64,000 nucleotides of DNA, taken from positions 62,001 through 126,000 of the forward strand of contig CAVRZD010000005.1 in the NCBI GenBank assembly GCA_963725645.1, written 5' to 3'. The position numbers and the translations under genes were made by a program. The stretch comes from JALYZC01 sp963725645 (GTDB lineage Bacteria > Actinomycetota > Thermoleophilia > Solirubrobacterales > Solirubrobacteraceae). Below the pieces are notes generated by a model. The model had not been told where the DNA came from and searched no databases. It worked only from the letters and a program-made list of their open reading frames with translations. Shown in pieces: positions 28,731 to 39,265 of this stretch (position 1 is its first letter; each line of letters begins with the position of its first letter).

Positions 28731-29597
28731 ATGATCGACATCGACCCGCAGCTGCAGTCCTCCTACGCCGCATGCCGCCGGATGCACCGGCGCTTCGACC
28801 CGACGTACTACTGGGCGACCAGGCGGCTGCCGCGCGAGATCCGTCCGGCCGTGCACGCCCTGTACGGCTTCGTGCGCGGGGCCGACGAGATCGTCGACGG
28901 CCCGCGCCGGCCGCCCGATCCGGCCGCCCGGCGCGCCGCGCTGGACCGCTGGGAGCGCGAGCTGGACGACGGCCTGAGGCGCGGGCGCTCGTCGCACCCC
29001 GTGATCGCCGCGCTCGTGGACGCCGGCGCTCGCCACGACCTGCCGCTGGAGGAGCTGCATGTGTACATGCGCTCGATGCGGGTGGACTGCGGGCCGGTGC
29101 GGATCGCCACCGCCGAGGAGCTCGACCGCTACATGCAGGGCAGCGCGGGCTCGGTCGGGCGGATCATGGCGCCGCTGCTCGACGTGCCCGCGGCGAAGCG
29201 CGCGGCCTACGGCGACATGGGCCTGGCCTTCCAGCTCACCAACTTCATCCGCGACGTGCCCGAGGACTGGGCGCTGGACCGGCTCTACCTCCCGTCGGAC
29301 GAGCTCGAGCGCCACGGCGTGGGGGAGGAGGAGATCGCGCGCGGCGAGGCGACTCCGGGCTTCCGCGCGTTGATGGCCAGCGAGACGGCGCGCGCCCGCG
29401 CGCTGTTCGCGAGCACGGAGGCGGCCGTGGCGGCGGCCTCGCCGCGCGTGCAGCCGTCCATCCGGCTGGCGCGGTCGGTGTACGCGGGGGTGCTCGACCG
29501 CGTCGAGCGGATCCGGTTCGACGTCTTCCGACACCGCGCGTCGCTCCCGCCCTGGGAGCTGGGCGGCGCGGCCTGGCGGGCGCTGCGGGCGGCATGA
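28731..29597 (+). CDS. crtB: Squalene/phytoene synthase family protein
   Basis: A 288-residue trans-isoprenyl diphosphate synthase of the head-to-head type. Both aspartate motifs are present: GADEIVDG (first DxxxD) and FQLTNFIRDVPEDWALDRLY (second, DVPED), with the RMHRRFDPTYYWAT opening and YMQGSAGSVG. It condenses two C15 or C20 diphosphates; phytoene or squalene cannot be told apart. ATG 28731 is preferred to ATG 28710, which lies in the overlap with the divergent ATPase gene. Its stop overlaps the start of a geranylgeranyl-reductase-like gene (ATGA), so the two work together. Confidence 0.85.
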   Translation: MIDIDPQLQSSYAACRRMHRRFDPTYYWATRRLPREIRPAVHALYGFVRGADEIVDGPRRPPDPAARRAALDRWERELDDGLRRGRSSHPVIAALVDAGARHDLPLEELHVYMRSMRVDCGPVRIATAEELDRYMQGSAGSVGRIMAPLLDVPAAKRAAYGDMGLAFQLTNFIRDVPEDWALDRLYLPSDELERHGVGEEEIARGEATPGFRALMASETARARALFASTEAAVAAASPRVQPSIRLARSVYAGVLDRVERIRFDVFRHRASLPPWELGGAAWRALRAA

Positions 29598-30707
29598 CCG
29601 TCCGCGCGACCAAGCGCGGCGCCGAGCGCACCTCGCTGCACGGGGAGCGCGCCGAGGTGCTCGTGTGCGGCGCCTCCTTCGCCGGCCTGGCGGTCGCGCG
29701 CGAGCTGGCGGGCAGCGGCGCGCGACGTGCTGCTGGTGGATCGCTACGAGATCGGCGAGCGCGCGACCTCGGCCTGCGCCGCGCCGACGCCGTGGCTGCA
29801 CGCGATGGGCGTGGAGGAATCGATCCGCCAGGAGATCCCGTGCATGCGCTTCGCGACGCCACACGGCTCGGTTCGCTACCGGTTGCCGTGGAGCTGGTCC
29901 TCGTTCGACTACCGCGAGCTCTGCCGGCTGCTGTACGCGCAGTCCGACGCGCGCTTCGAGACCGCCAAGGTGCACGATCGCAGCGGCGACGTCGTCCGGA
30001 CCGACCGCGGTGACCTGCGCGCCGACCTGATCGTCGACGGCCTCGGCTGGCGCCGCGTGCTGGCGCCGCGCGGCTACCAGCCGCCCGAGGCGCCGCTGTC
30101 GCGGGGGCTCGAGGTCCATCCCGACGGCGGCGGGGAGGACCTCGACGTCTGGATCGACCGCTCGCTCGTGCGCCGCGGCTACGCCTGGAGCGTCCCGGCC
30201 GCCGGCGAGCAGCGCGTCGGCGTCGGCTCGTACGACCCTCGCCGGCACGTCAGGGACTCGACCGTGGAGCTGGCCGGGCGGCTCGACCGCGATGCCGTGC
30301 GCTACCAGGGGAACTGGTTCCCCCACCGCCTGCGCGACGCCGCCGAGGACGGCGTGTTCTTCGTCGGCGACAGTGCGGGCCACTGCTTCCCGCTGTCCGG
30401 CGAGGGGATCCGGACCGCCTTCTACTTCGGTATCGCCTGCGGGCGCGAGCTGCGCGCGGTGGTCGCGGGCGAGTGCACCCGCGAGGAGGCGCTGGCGCGC
30501 TACGGCGCGTTCAGCGCGCGGCACGCGCGCGCCTTCCGCCGCGCCCTGAAGCTGCAGCGACTGGTCCCGGCGCTGCCGCCGCGCGCGCTGACGCTGCTGC
30601 TGCGCGTCATGGGTCGCCAGGCGATCGTCGACCGCTCCTTCGGCTGGTACCTCGACCAGGCGCACCCGTCGTACGCGACGCGCGCGCAAGCCGGCGCCCT
30701 CGTGTAG
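29594..30707 (+). CDS. Geranylgeranyl-reductase-family FAD oxidoreductase, one frame break
   Basis: A roughly 370-residue flavoprotein of the geranylgeranyl reductase type. The dinucleotide fold reads VLVCGASFAGLAVARELAG, then DVLLVDRYEIGERATSACA, with the second FAD motif GVFFVGDSAGHCFPLSGEGI. The family saturates prenyl chains or hydroxylates polyprenoids. One extra C at 29723 (GCG|C|GAC) breaks the frame inside the FAD fold. It is coupled to crtB and has a close paralogue at 57611-58750 with the same N-terminal RATKRGAERT motif. The substrate is probably a polyprenyl product of the CrtB-like enzyme (inference). Confidence 0.82.
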
Positions 30708-30743
30708 CGCCGAATTCGTCCGCACCTAGAATCCGCTGGACCG

Positions 30744-31352
30744 ATGGACGATTCGCAGATCGCCTACGACGAGCGCGGCCTCGTCCCGTGCGTCGTGCAG
30801 GACTGGCGCACGGGTGAGGTGCTCACGCTCGCCTACATGAACGCCGAGGCACTCGCGCGCACGCGCGCGACCGGCGAGATGCACTTCTTCAGCCGCTCGC
30901 GCCAGGAGCTGTGGCACAAGGGCGAGACCAGCGGCAACACCCAGGCGCTGCGCGCCATCCGCTACGACTGCGACGCCGACGCGCTGCTCGCGCTGGTCGA
31001 GCCGGCCGGGCCGGCCTGCCACACCGGCGAGCGCACCTGCTTCTTCCGCGGCGACCTGGAGCCCGCTGCGCCGTACGAGGCGCTGCGGCGCGCTGGAGCG
31101 CACGCTCGACGCAGCGCGCCCGCGAGCGGCCCGCCGGCTCCTACACCGCCGAGCTGCTCGCCGATCCGCCGCGGATCGGCGAGAAGGTGCGGGAGGAGGC
31201 CGAGGAGGTCGCCCGCGCCGCCGCGCGAGGAGTCCGACGAGCGCGTCGCCGAGGAGGCCGCCGACGTGCTCTACCACCTCGCCGTGCTGCTGCGCAGCCG
31301 CGGCCTCAGCCTGGCCGACGCGGAGCGGGTGCTCGATGGCCGTCGCCGCTGA
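30744..31352 (+). CDS. hisIE: Bifunctional phosphoribosyl-AMP cyclohydrolase/phosphoribosyl-ATP pyrophosphatase HisIE, frame broken
   Basis: HisIE catalyses the second and third steps of histidine synthesis. The HisI half has RSRQELWHKGETSGNTQ, YDCDADALL and CHTGERTCFF (Zn/Mg sites); the HisE half has ELLADPPRIGEKVREEAEEV and EEAADVLYHLAVLL. Three one-base insertions (31089, 31117, 31226) fall in the linker and the front of HisE and together restore the frame, giving about 201 residues. A -10-like TAGAAT at 30727-30732 precedes the ATG. It overlaps the start of trpE. Confidence 0.87.
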   Translation: MDDSQIAYDERGLVPCVVQDWRTGEVLTLAYMNAEALARTRATGEMHFFSRSRQELWHKGETSGNTQALRAIRYDCDADALLALVEPAGPACHTGERTCFFRGDLEPAAPYEALRRAGAHARRSAPASGPPAPTPPSCSPIRRGSARRCGRRPRRSPAPPREESDERVAEEAADVLYHLAVLLRSRGLSLADAERVLDGRRR

Positions 31353-32805
31353 GGCGCCGCGCGGTCTGCGCCGTCGCTGGAGGAGGTGCGCGCGCTCGCG
31401 CGCGAGCACAACCTGATCCCGCTGCGCCACACCTTCATCGACGACTGCGAGACGCCCGTCTCCGCGTTCCTCAAGCTGCGCGAGGAGCGGGCCCGCCTTC
31501 CTGCTGGAGTCGGCCGAGCAGGGCCAGCGCGTCGGGCGCTACTCGTTCATCGGCTTCCGGCCGCGCGAGGTCATGCGCTGGTCGCTCGGCGACGACGGCG
31601 ACCCCTACGCGCTCGCCGCGGCCGCGGTCGCACGCCACCGCCAGGCGCCGCTGGAGGACCTGCCGCCCTTCGCCGGCGGCGCGGTCGGCTTGTTCGGCTA
31701 CGACCTCGTCCGCACGGTCGAGCCGCTGGGCGAGCCCAACCCCGATCCGGTCGGCGTGCCCGACCTGGCGCTGATGCTGACCGACGTGCTGGTCGTGTTC
31801 GACCACCTCAAGCACACCGTCAGCGTGCTCGCCAACGTGTACGCCGACGACGAACGTCGACGCCGCCTACGCCGCCGCCCTCGACGCGATCGCCGACGTC
31901 CGCTGGCGGCTCGCCGGGCCGGTGCCGCGCGCCGAGCCATGCGCCGGACCCGGACGCGCAATGCCCGAGTTCGAGAGCAACATGCCGCGCGAGGCCTTCG
32001 AGGCGATGGTCGCCCGCATCGTCGAGTACGTCCACGCCGGCGACGCCTTCCAGGTCGTTCCCTCGCAGCGCTGGTCCGCGTCCGCGCCGGTCGAGCGCGT
32101 TCTCGATCTACCGCGGCCTGCGCGCGGTCAACCCGAGCCCGTACATGTACTTCCTCGACTTCGGGGACTTCCAGGTCGCCGGCGCGAGCCCGGAGCCGCT
32201 GCTGACCGTGTCGGGTCGGCGCGTCTCGACGCGCCCGATCGCCGGCACGCGGCCGCGCGGGGCTGACGCCGAGGAGGACGCGCGCATCGCGCGGCGAGCT
32301 GCTCGAGGACGAGAAGGAGCGCGCCGAGCACGTGATGCTCGTCGACCTCGGCCGCAACGACCTCGGGCGCGTGTGCGAGTACGGCACGGTGGAGGTCGAG
32401 GACTTCATGGCGGTCGAGACCTACAGCCACGTCATGCACATCGTCTCGTCGGTCACCGGCACGCTGCGCGAGGAGCGTCGGGGCGATCGACGCGCTGCGC
32501 TCGGTGCTCCCGGCCGGCACGCTCTCGGGCGCGCCGAAGGTTCGTGCGATGCAGATCATCGACGAGCTCGAGCCGGTCAAGCGCGGCGGCTACGGCGGCG
32601 CGATCGGCTAGCTGTCCTACACCGGCGACCTCGACACCTGCATCCACATCCGCACCGTCGTGGTCAAGGACGGCGTCGCGCACGTGCAGGCCGGCGGCGG
32701 GACCGTCGCCGACGCCAAGCCCGACTACGAGTTCGAGGAGTCGGTCGCCAAGGCACGCGGCGTGCTGAAGGCGATCGAGCTCGCCGTCGACCAGGCGGAC
32801 TGGGC

Positions 32806-32809
<4 letters not shown>
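31336..32809 (+). CDS. trpE: Anthranilate synthase component I (TrpE), frame broken plus in-frame TAG
   Basis: TrpE makes anthranilate from chorismate using ammonia from TrpG. Joined frames give about 489 residues with the regulatory PAFLLESAEQG and NPSPYMYFLDFGDFQVAGAS, then PIAGTRPRGA, LVDLGRNDLGRVCEYG and LPAGTLSGAPKVRAMQIIDE. One deletion near 31371 and five insertions (31491, 31855, 32096, 32292, 32476) split it, and TAG at 32609-32611 stands where the family has tyrosine (IG-Y-LSYTGDLD). ATG 31336 lies inside hisIE. The TGA overlaps the trpGD ATG (ATGA). Confidence 0.87.
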
Positions 32810-34402
<1,593 letters not shown>

Positions 34403-34406
<4 letters not shown>

Positions 34407-35212
34407 GAGTCCTCGACCGCATCGTCGAGTCCACCCGGGAGGACGTCGACCGCCGGCGGCGCGAGGTGCCTCGACTGAGCTCGAGCGCGCGCTGGCCGAC
34501 CCGCCGCGACGATCGCCCGTTCTCCGAGGCGGTGGCCGTCCCGGGGATCGGGGTGATCGCCGAGCACAAGCGCCGCTCCCCGTGCGCCGGGGACATCCGC
34601 GCCGGCTCGAGCGTGCGGGAGATCGTCCAGGCCTACGAGCGCGGCGGCGCCGCGGCGCTGTCGATCCTCACCGAGGCGACGCACTTCGGCGGCTCGCTCG
34701 ACGACCTGCGCGAGGCGCGCGCCGCATCGCGCCTGCCGCTGCTGCGCAAGGACTTCATCGTCGACCCCTACCAGGTGTACGAGTCGGCCGCGGCCGGCGC
34801 CGACGCGCTGCTGCTGATCGTCGCCGCGCTGGAGCCGCCCGAGCTGCGCCGCCTGCACGAGGAGGCGCTGGCGCTCGACCTCGACGTCGTCGTCGAGGTC
34901 CACGACGAGCGCGAGCTGGACGTCACGCTCGATCTCGACGCCGACGTGATCGGCATCAACAACCGCGACCTGACCGACTTCTCGGTCGACATCGAGCGCA
35001 CCTTCGAGCTGCTCTCGGACGTGCCCGCCGGCAAGACGGTCGTGTCCGAGTCGGGCTACTCCAGCCGCGCGCAGCTGGACGAGCTCGATCGCGTCGGCGT
35101 CGACGCGGTGCTGGTCGGCGAGTCGCTCATGCGCGCCCCCGACGTCGAGGCCGCCTGCCGCGAGCTGACGGGCCGGGCGCAGAGCACCGAGCCGGGCTCG
35201 ACGACTCTTTAG
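34403..35212 (+). CDS. trpC: Indole-3-glycerol phosphate synthase TrpC
   Basis: TrpC closes the indole ring from CdRP. The 269-residue TIM barrel shows VIAEHKRRSPCAGDI (first catalytic lysine), PLLRKDFIVDPYQVYES, VVVEVHDERELD, IGINNRDLTDFSVDIE and VVSESGYSSRAQLDEL. One frame spans start to stop, but residues about 25-35 only look like the family when read one frame over (TELERALAD), so a missing base near 34472 and an extra one near 34497 compensate each other. Overlaps trpGD by ATGA. Confidence 0.92.
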
Positions 35213-35270
35213 ATCTCGGCGACGGAGCTTTAGTTCGGCTTCACGGGCGCCGACCACACTGCTGGGCCCC

Positions 35271-36442
35271 ATGAAGAAGACCGTCGCCAGCCCGTTCCTG
35301 GCCGCCCTCGTGGGCGGCGTCGTCGTGGCCGCCGCCTTCCTCGCCCTCGACCTCGGCGAGGCAACACCAAGACCGTCGTCCAGCAGTCCTCGATCTCGCC
35401 GCGCCCGGTCGCCGACGGCAAGGCGCTGACCGCGCGCGACATCTACAAGCGCGACGCCCCGGGCGTCGTCAACGTGAAGTCCGAGATCGTGCAGCGCACG
35501 CAGAGCCCGTTCGGGTTCCCGCAGGACCAGCAGGGCGAGGCGACCGGCTCGGGCTTCGTGGTCGATCGCCAGGGCTACATCCTCACGAACGCGCACGTCA
35601 TCGACGGCGCCTCGCAGGTCACCGTGTCCTTCGAGGACAAGAAGACCGAGAACGCCAGGGTCGTCGGCAAGGACTCCTCGACCGACCTCGCGCTGCTGAA
35701 GGTCAACGCGAGCGGCCTCAAGCTCAAGCCGCTCCAGCTCGGGGACTCCAGCAACGTCCAGGTCGGCGACCCGACGATCGCGATCGGCAACCCGTTCGCG
35801 CTCGACCGCACGCTCACGACCGGCGTCGTCTCGGCGCTCCAGCGCCAGATCAGCGCGCCCAACGGCTTCACGATCTCCAACGTGATCCAGACCGACGCGG
35901 CGATCAACCCGGGCAACTCCGGCGGGCCGCTGCTCGACGCGGCCGGCCGCGTGATCGGCATCAACTCGCAGATCGCGACCGGCGACGGCGGCAGCGGCGG
36001 GGGCGGCAACGTCGGCATCGGCTTCGCCGTCCCGATCAACACCGCCAAGAAGGTGCTGCCCCAGCTCAAGCAGAACGGCCGCGTGCAGCGCGCCTACCTC
36101 GGCATCACCGGCGTGACGATCGACAAGTCGCTCGACCGCCTGAACCTCGCGGCCGCGAGCGGCGTGCTCGTGCAGACCGTTTCGCCCGGCAGCCCGGCCG
36201 ACAAGGCCGGCATCCGCGGCGGCGATGCCCAGACCACGCTCGACGGCTCCAACGTCCAGCTCGGCGGCGACGTGATCACGAAGATCGACGGGAACTCGGT
36301 CGGCTCGATGGACGACGTGATCTCGGCCATCGGGGACAAGAAGCCCGGCGACTCCGTGTCCGTCACCTACATCCGCGACAAGAGCACCAAGACCGCGACG
36401 ATCACGCTGACGCAGCGGCCGTCGACGGTTCCGCAGCAGTAG
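35271..36442 (+). CDS. HtrA/DegP-type membrane-anchored serine protease, one frame break
   Basis: HtrA proteases degrade or sense misfolded envelope proteins. The protein of about 390 residues has an N-terminal anchor (FLAALVGGVVVAAAFLALDL), a trypsin-like domain with His in ILTNAHVIDGAS, Asp in SSTDLALLKV and Ser in NPGNSGGPLLDAAG, then one PDZ domain (GVLVQTVSPGSPADKAGIRG). One base appears to be missing near 35360, just after the anchor. It sits between trpC and trpF on the same strand, an unexpected guest in a trp operon; trpF probably has its own promoter at 36460. Confidence 0.9.
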
Positions 36443-36459
36443 CACCGGCGGCGAGCGCC

Positions 36460-36465
36460 TACGAT
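36460..36465 (+). promoter_or_regulatory. Candidate -10 box for leaderless trpF
   Basis: TACGAT ends six bases before the trpF GTG (36472), 18 bases after the htrA stop. This spacing would place transcription start at the start codon and give trpFBA a separate promoter. No clear -35. Confidence 0.4.
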
Positions 36466-36471
36466 GGGGCG

Positions 36472-37113
36472 GTGGCCCCCAAGGTCAAGATCTGCGGGTT
36501 GACGAACCTCGACGACGCCCAGCGCGCCGCCGACCTCGGCGCGTGGGCGCTCGGCCTGATCTTCCACGAGCCGTCGCCGCGCGCCTGCGCCGAGGCCGAC
36601 GCGCTGGAGATCGCCGCGGTGCTGCACCGCCGCGCCGAGGTGTGCGGGGTGTTCGTCAACCGGCCGCTCGAGGAGATCGTCGCGACGGCCGACCGCGTCG
36701 GCCTGACCATGCTCCAGCTCCACGGCGACGAGGGCCCGGCCTACTGCGCGGAGGCCGCGCGCCGGACCGGCTGCCGCGTGGTGAAGGCCGTGCAGGTGCG
36801 CAGCCAGGCCGACGTGCGGGGCGTCGCGGCGTTCCACACCGACTTCCACCTGCTCGACGCGCACGCGCCCGGGCTGCGCGGCGGTACCGGCGAGACCTTC
36901 GACTGGGACCTGCTGCGCGGCCACCACGCGAAGGTGCCCGTGATCCTCTCCGGCGGGCTGACGCCCGCCAACGTGGGGGAGGCGATCGCACTGGCCGCGC
37001 CCTACGCGGTCGACGTCGCCAGCGGCGTCGAGGCCGAACCCGGCCGCAAGGACCCGGCCAAGCTCGAGGCGTTCTTCGCGGCGGCTCGCGAAGCGGTGGA
37101 GGTGGCCACGTGA
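36472..37113 (+). CDS. trpF: Phosphoribosylanthranilate isomerase TrpF
   Basis: TrpF performs the Amadori rearrangement of PRA to CdRP. The 213-residue barrel starts VAPKVKICGLTNLDDAQRA with the catalytic Cys in KICGLT, has GVFVNRPLEEI, LQLHGDEGPAYC, the catalytic Asp in LLDAHAPG and the phosphate loops SGGLTPANV and DVASGVE. GTG 36472 follows a -10-like box. Its TGA overlaps the trpB GTG. Confidence 0.95.
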   Translation: MAPKVKICGLTNLDDAQRAADLGAWALGLIFHEPSPRACAEADALEIAAVLHRRAEVCGVFVNRPLEEIVATADRVGLTMLQLHGDEGPAYCAEAARRTGCRVVKAVQVRSQADVRGVAAFHTDFHLLDAHAPGLRGGTGETFDWDLLRGHHAKVPVILSGGLTPANVGEAIALAAPYAVDVASGVEAEPGRKDPAKLEAFFAAAREAVEVAT

Positions 37114-38288
37114 GCGCCGTCGAGCACCGCTTCGGCCCCTACGGCGGCCAGTACGTGCCCGAGACGCTGATGCCCGCGCTCGTCGAGCTGGAGCGGGCGT
37201 GGGGCGAGGCCCGGGCCGACCCCGCCTTTCGCGGCGAGCTCGACGCGCTGCTGCGCGACTACGCCGGGCGCCCGACGCCGCTGTACGAGGCCCGGCGGCT
37301 GAGCGAGGCCGCCGGCCACCGCATTCTGCTCAAGCGCGAGGACCTGCTGCACACCGGCGCGCACAAGCTCAACAACGCCCTCGGCCAGGCGCTGCTGGCG
37401 AAGCGCATGGGCAAGCGGCGGGTGATCGCCGAGACCGGCGCCGGCCAGCACGGCGTCGCGACCGCGACCGCCTGCGCGCTGCTCGGCCTCGACTGCGTCG
37501 TGTACATGGGCACCGAGGACATGCGCCGGCAGGAGCCCAACGTGCAGCGGATGGGCCTGCTCGGCGCCGAGGTCGCGCCGGTCGAGGCCGGCGCGCGCAC
37601 GCTCAAGGAGGCGGTGTCGGAGGCGATCCGCGACTGGGTCGCCAACGTCGAGGACACCCACTACGTGATCGGGTCGTCGGTCGGTCCGGCGCCCTACCCG
37701 GCGATCGTCCGCGACCTGCAGCGCGTGATCGGCGACGAGGCCCGCGCGCAGGTGCTCGAGCGCGAGCACCGGCTGCCGGCGCGCGTGATCGCCTGCGTCG
37801 GCGGCGGATCCAACTCGATCGGCATGTTCGTCCCCTTCGTCGGCGACGCCGGCGTCGAGCTGGTCGGCGTGGAGGCCGCCGGCGAGGGGCTGGAGAGCGG
37901 GCGCCACGGCGCCCCGCTGACCGCCGGCGGGCGGCCCGGCATCCTGCACGGGTCGCTGTCGGCGATCCTGCAGGACGACGAGGGCCAGATCCTCGAGGCC
38001 CACTCGGTGTCGGCGGGGCTGGACTATCCGGGCTCCGGGCCACAGCACGCGCACCTGCGCGACAGCGGCCGCGCCCGCTACGTGGCGGTGACCGACACCG
38101 ACGCGCTGGCCGCGTTCCGGCGCGTGACGCGGCTGGAGGGGATCATTCCGGCGCTCGAGTCCGCGCACGCCCTGGCCTGGGCGCTGCGGGAGCCCGCGCC
38201 GGCCGACGAGTTCGACCTCGTGTGCCTGTCCGGCCGCGGCGACAAGGACCTGGCCGAGGTCCTTGGCCTCGAGGCGGCGCCCGGATGA
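37110..38288 (+). CDS. trpB: Tryptophan synthase beta chain TrpB
   Basis: TrpB joins indole and serine with PLP. The 392-residue protein opens FGPYGGQYVPETLMPALVEL, binds PLP through Lys in HTGAHKLNNALGQ, holds phosphate with VGGGSNSIGMF and shows ETGAGQHGVATATACALLG. The C-terminal LSGRGDKDLAEV is standard TrpB1. Intact; coupled to trpF (GTGA) and trpA (ATGA). Confidence 0.96.
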   Translation: MSAVEHRFGPYGGQYVPETLMPALVELERAWGEARADPAFRGELDALLRDYAGRPTPLYEARRLSEAAGHRILLKREDLLHTGAHKLNNALGQALLAKRMGKRRVIAETGAGQHGVATATACALLGLDCVVYMGTEDMRRQEPNVQRMGLLGAEVAPVEAGARTLKEAVSEAIRDWVANVEDTHYVIGSSVGPAPYPAIVRDLQRVIGDEARAQVLEREHRLPARVIACVGGGSNSIGMFVPFVGDAGVELVGVEAAGEGLESGRHGAPLTAGGRPGILHGSLSAILQDDEGQILEAHSVSAGLDYPGSGPQHAHLRDSGRARYVAVTDTDALAAFRRVTRLEGIIPALESAHALAWALREPAPADEFDLVCLSGRGDKDLAEVLGLEAAPG

Positions 38289-39088
38289 GAATCCCGACCG
38301 CCCGGCCCAGCGGCCTCAAGCGGATCGCCGCCGCCTTCGCCGACTCCGGCAAGCGCGCCGCGTTCATGCCCTACCTGATGGGCGGCTTCCCCGATCTCGC
38401 GACCTCGCGCGGGATCGGCGAGGCCTACGCGGCGGCGGGCGCCGACCTCGTCGAGCTCGGCGTGCCCTTCTCGGACCCGCTCGCCGACGGCCCCGTGATT
38501 CAGGCCGCGGCCACCGCCGCGCTGGACGCGGGCGCGACGGTCGAGGACGTCCTGCGAGTCGGCGGAGCGCTGTCATCGAGCGTGCCCGTGGTGGTGATGG
38601 CGTACGCCAATCAGGTGCTCGCGCGCGGGTCGGAAGCCTTCGCGCGCGATCTCGGCGCCTCCGGCATCTGCGGCCTGATCGTTCCCGATCTGCCGATGGA
38701 GGAGGCTCCGACCCTGCTCGCGGCGTGCGACCTCGCGGGCGTGGCGCTCGTGCCGCTCGTCGCGCCGACGACGACGGACGAGCGCCTCGCCGAGATCGGA
38801 TCGCGCGCGCGCGGGTTCCTCTACACGGTCTCGGTCACGGGGACCACCGGCGAGCGCGACGCGCTCGACGGCCTCCCCGCCGTGCTGGCGCGGGCGCGCG
38901 CACACGCCGACGTGCCGGTGGCGGTGGGGTTCGGGATCTCGACCCCCGCTCAGGCCGCGGCGGCCGCGACCGCCGGCGCCGACGGCGTGATCGTCGGGAG
39001 CCGGCTTGTGCGGGCGGCCGCCGAGGCCGACGATCCGCCCGCGGCCGTGGCGGGTCTCGTGGGCGAGTTCGCGGCAGCGCTGAGATAG
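38285..39088 (+). CDS. trpA: Tryptophan synthase alpha chain TrpA
   Basis: TrpA cleaves indole-3-glycerol phosphate and channels indole to TrpB. The 267-residue barrel has FMPYLMGGFPDLATS, the catalytic Glu and Asp in DLVELGVPFSDPLADGP, VPDLPMEEA, FLYTVSVTGTTGER and the phosphate site VGFGISTPAQ with VIVGSRLVR. Intact. It ends the tryptophan gene set; a small membrane protein gene starts 13 bases later. Confidence 0.96.
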   Translation: MRIPTARPSGLKRIAAAFADSGKRAAFMPYLMGGFPDLATSRGIGEAYAAAGADLVELGVPFSDPLADGPVIQAAATAALDAGATVEDVLRVGGALSSSVPVVVMAYANQVLARGSEAFARDLGASGICGLIVPDLPMEEAPTLLAACDLAGVALVPLVAPTTTDERLAEIGSRARGFLYTVSVTGTTGERDALDGLPAVLARARAHADVPVAVGFGISTPAQAAAAATAGADGVIVGSRLVRAAAEADDPPAAVAGLVGEFAAALR

Positions 39089-39101
39089 CATTTCGCCGGT
39101 C

Positions 39102-39263
39102 ATGGGCTTGGTCGTCGCCACCACCGTCGGGCTCGTCGCGTGGGTCACCCTGTGGGGCATCGGCGCGAAGGCCTTCGACGCGTTCCTCCTGACCGGCGCG
39201 ATCCTCGTGCTTGCGGTCGTCGCCCACATCCTGCGCCACTTTCTGCCCGGCGACAGCGAGTAA
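39102..39263 (+). CDS. Small two-helix membrane protein
   Basis: A 53-residue protein beginning MGLVVATTVGLVAWVTLWGI, with a second hydrophobic helix (FLLTGAILVLAVVAHIL) and ending RHFLPGDSE. No family recognised. It has a plausible place between trpA and the binding-protein gene, which starts 2 bases after its TAA, and a -10-like TAGCAT (39086-39091) ten bases upstream. Confidence 0.6.
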   Translation: MGLVVATTVGLVAWVTLWGIGAKAFDAFLLTGAILVLAVVAHILRHFLPGDSE

Positions 39264-39265
39264 CG

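Noticed and set aside
27621..30725. Minus-strand open frame of 1034 codons across crtB and the flavoprotein
   Set aside because: Low-complexity Arg/Ala/Gly-rich product, a shadow of GC-rich codons in crtB, the flavoprotein and the ATPase; only the ATPase part in its own frame is real.
30708..31340. Transcription attenuator or tryptophan-rich leader peptide before trpE
   Set aside because: hisIE occupies the region without a leader ORF rich in Trp, and no terminator-antiterminator fold is apparent.
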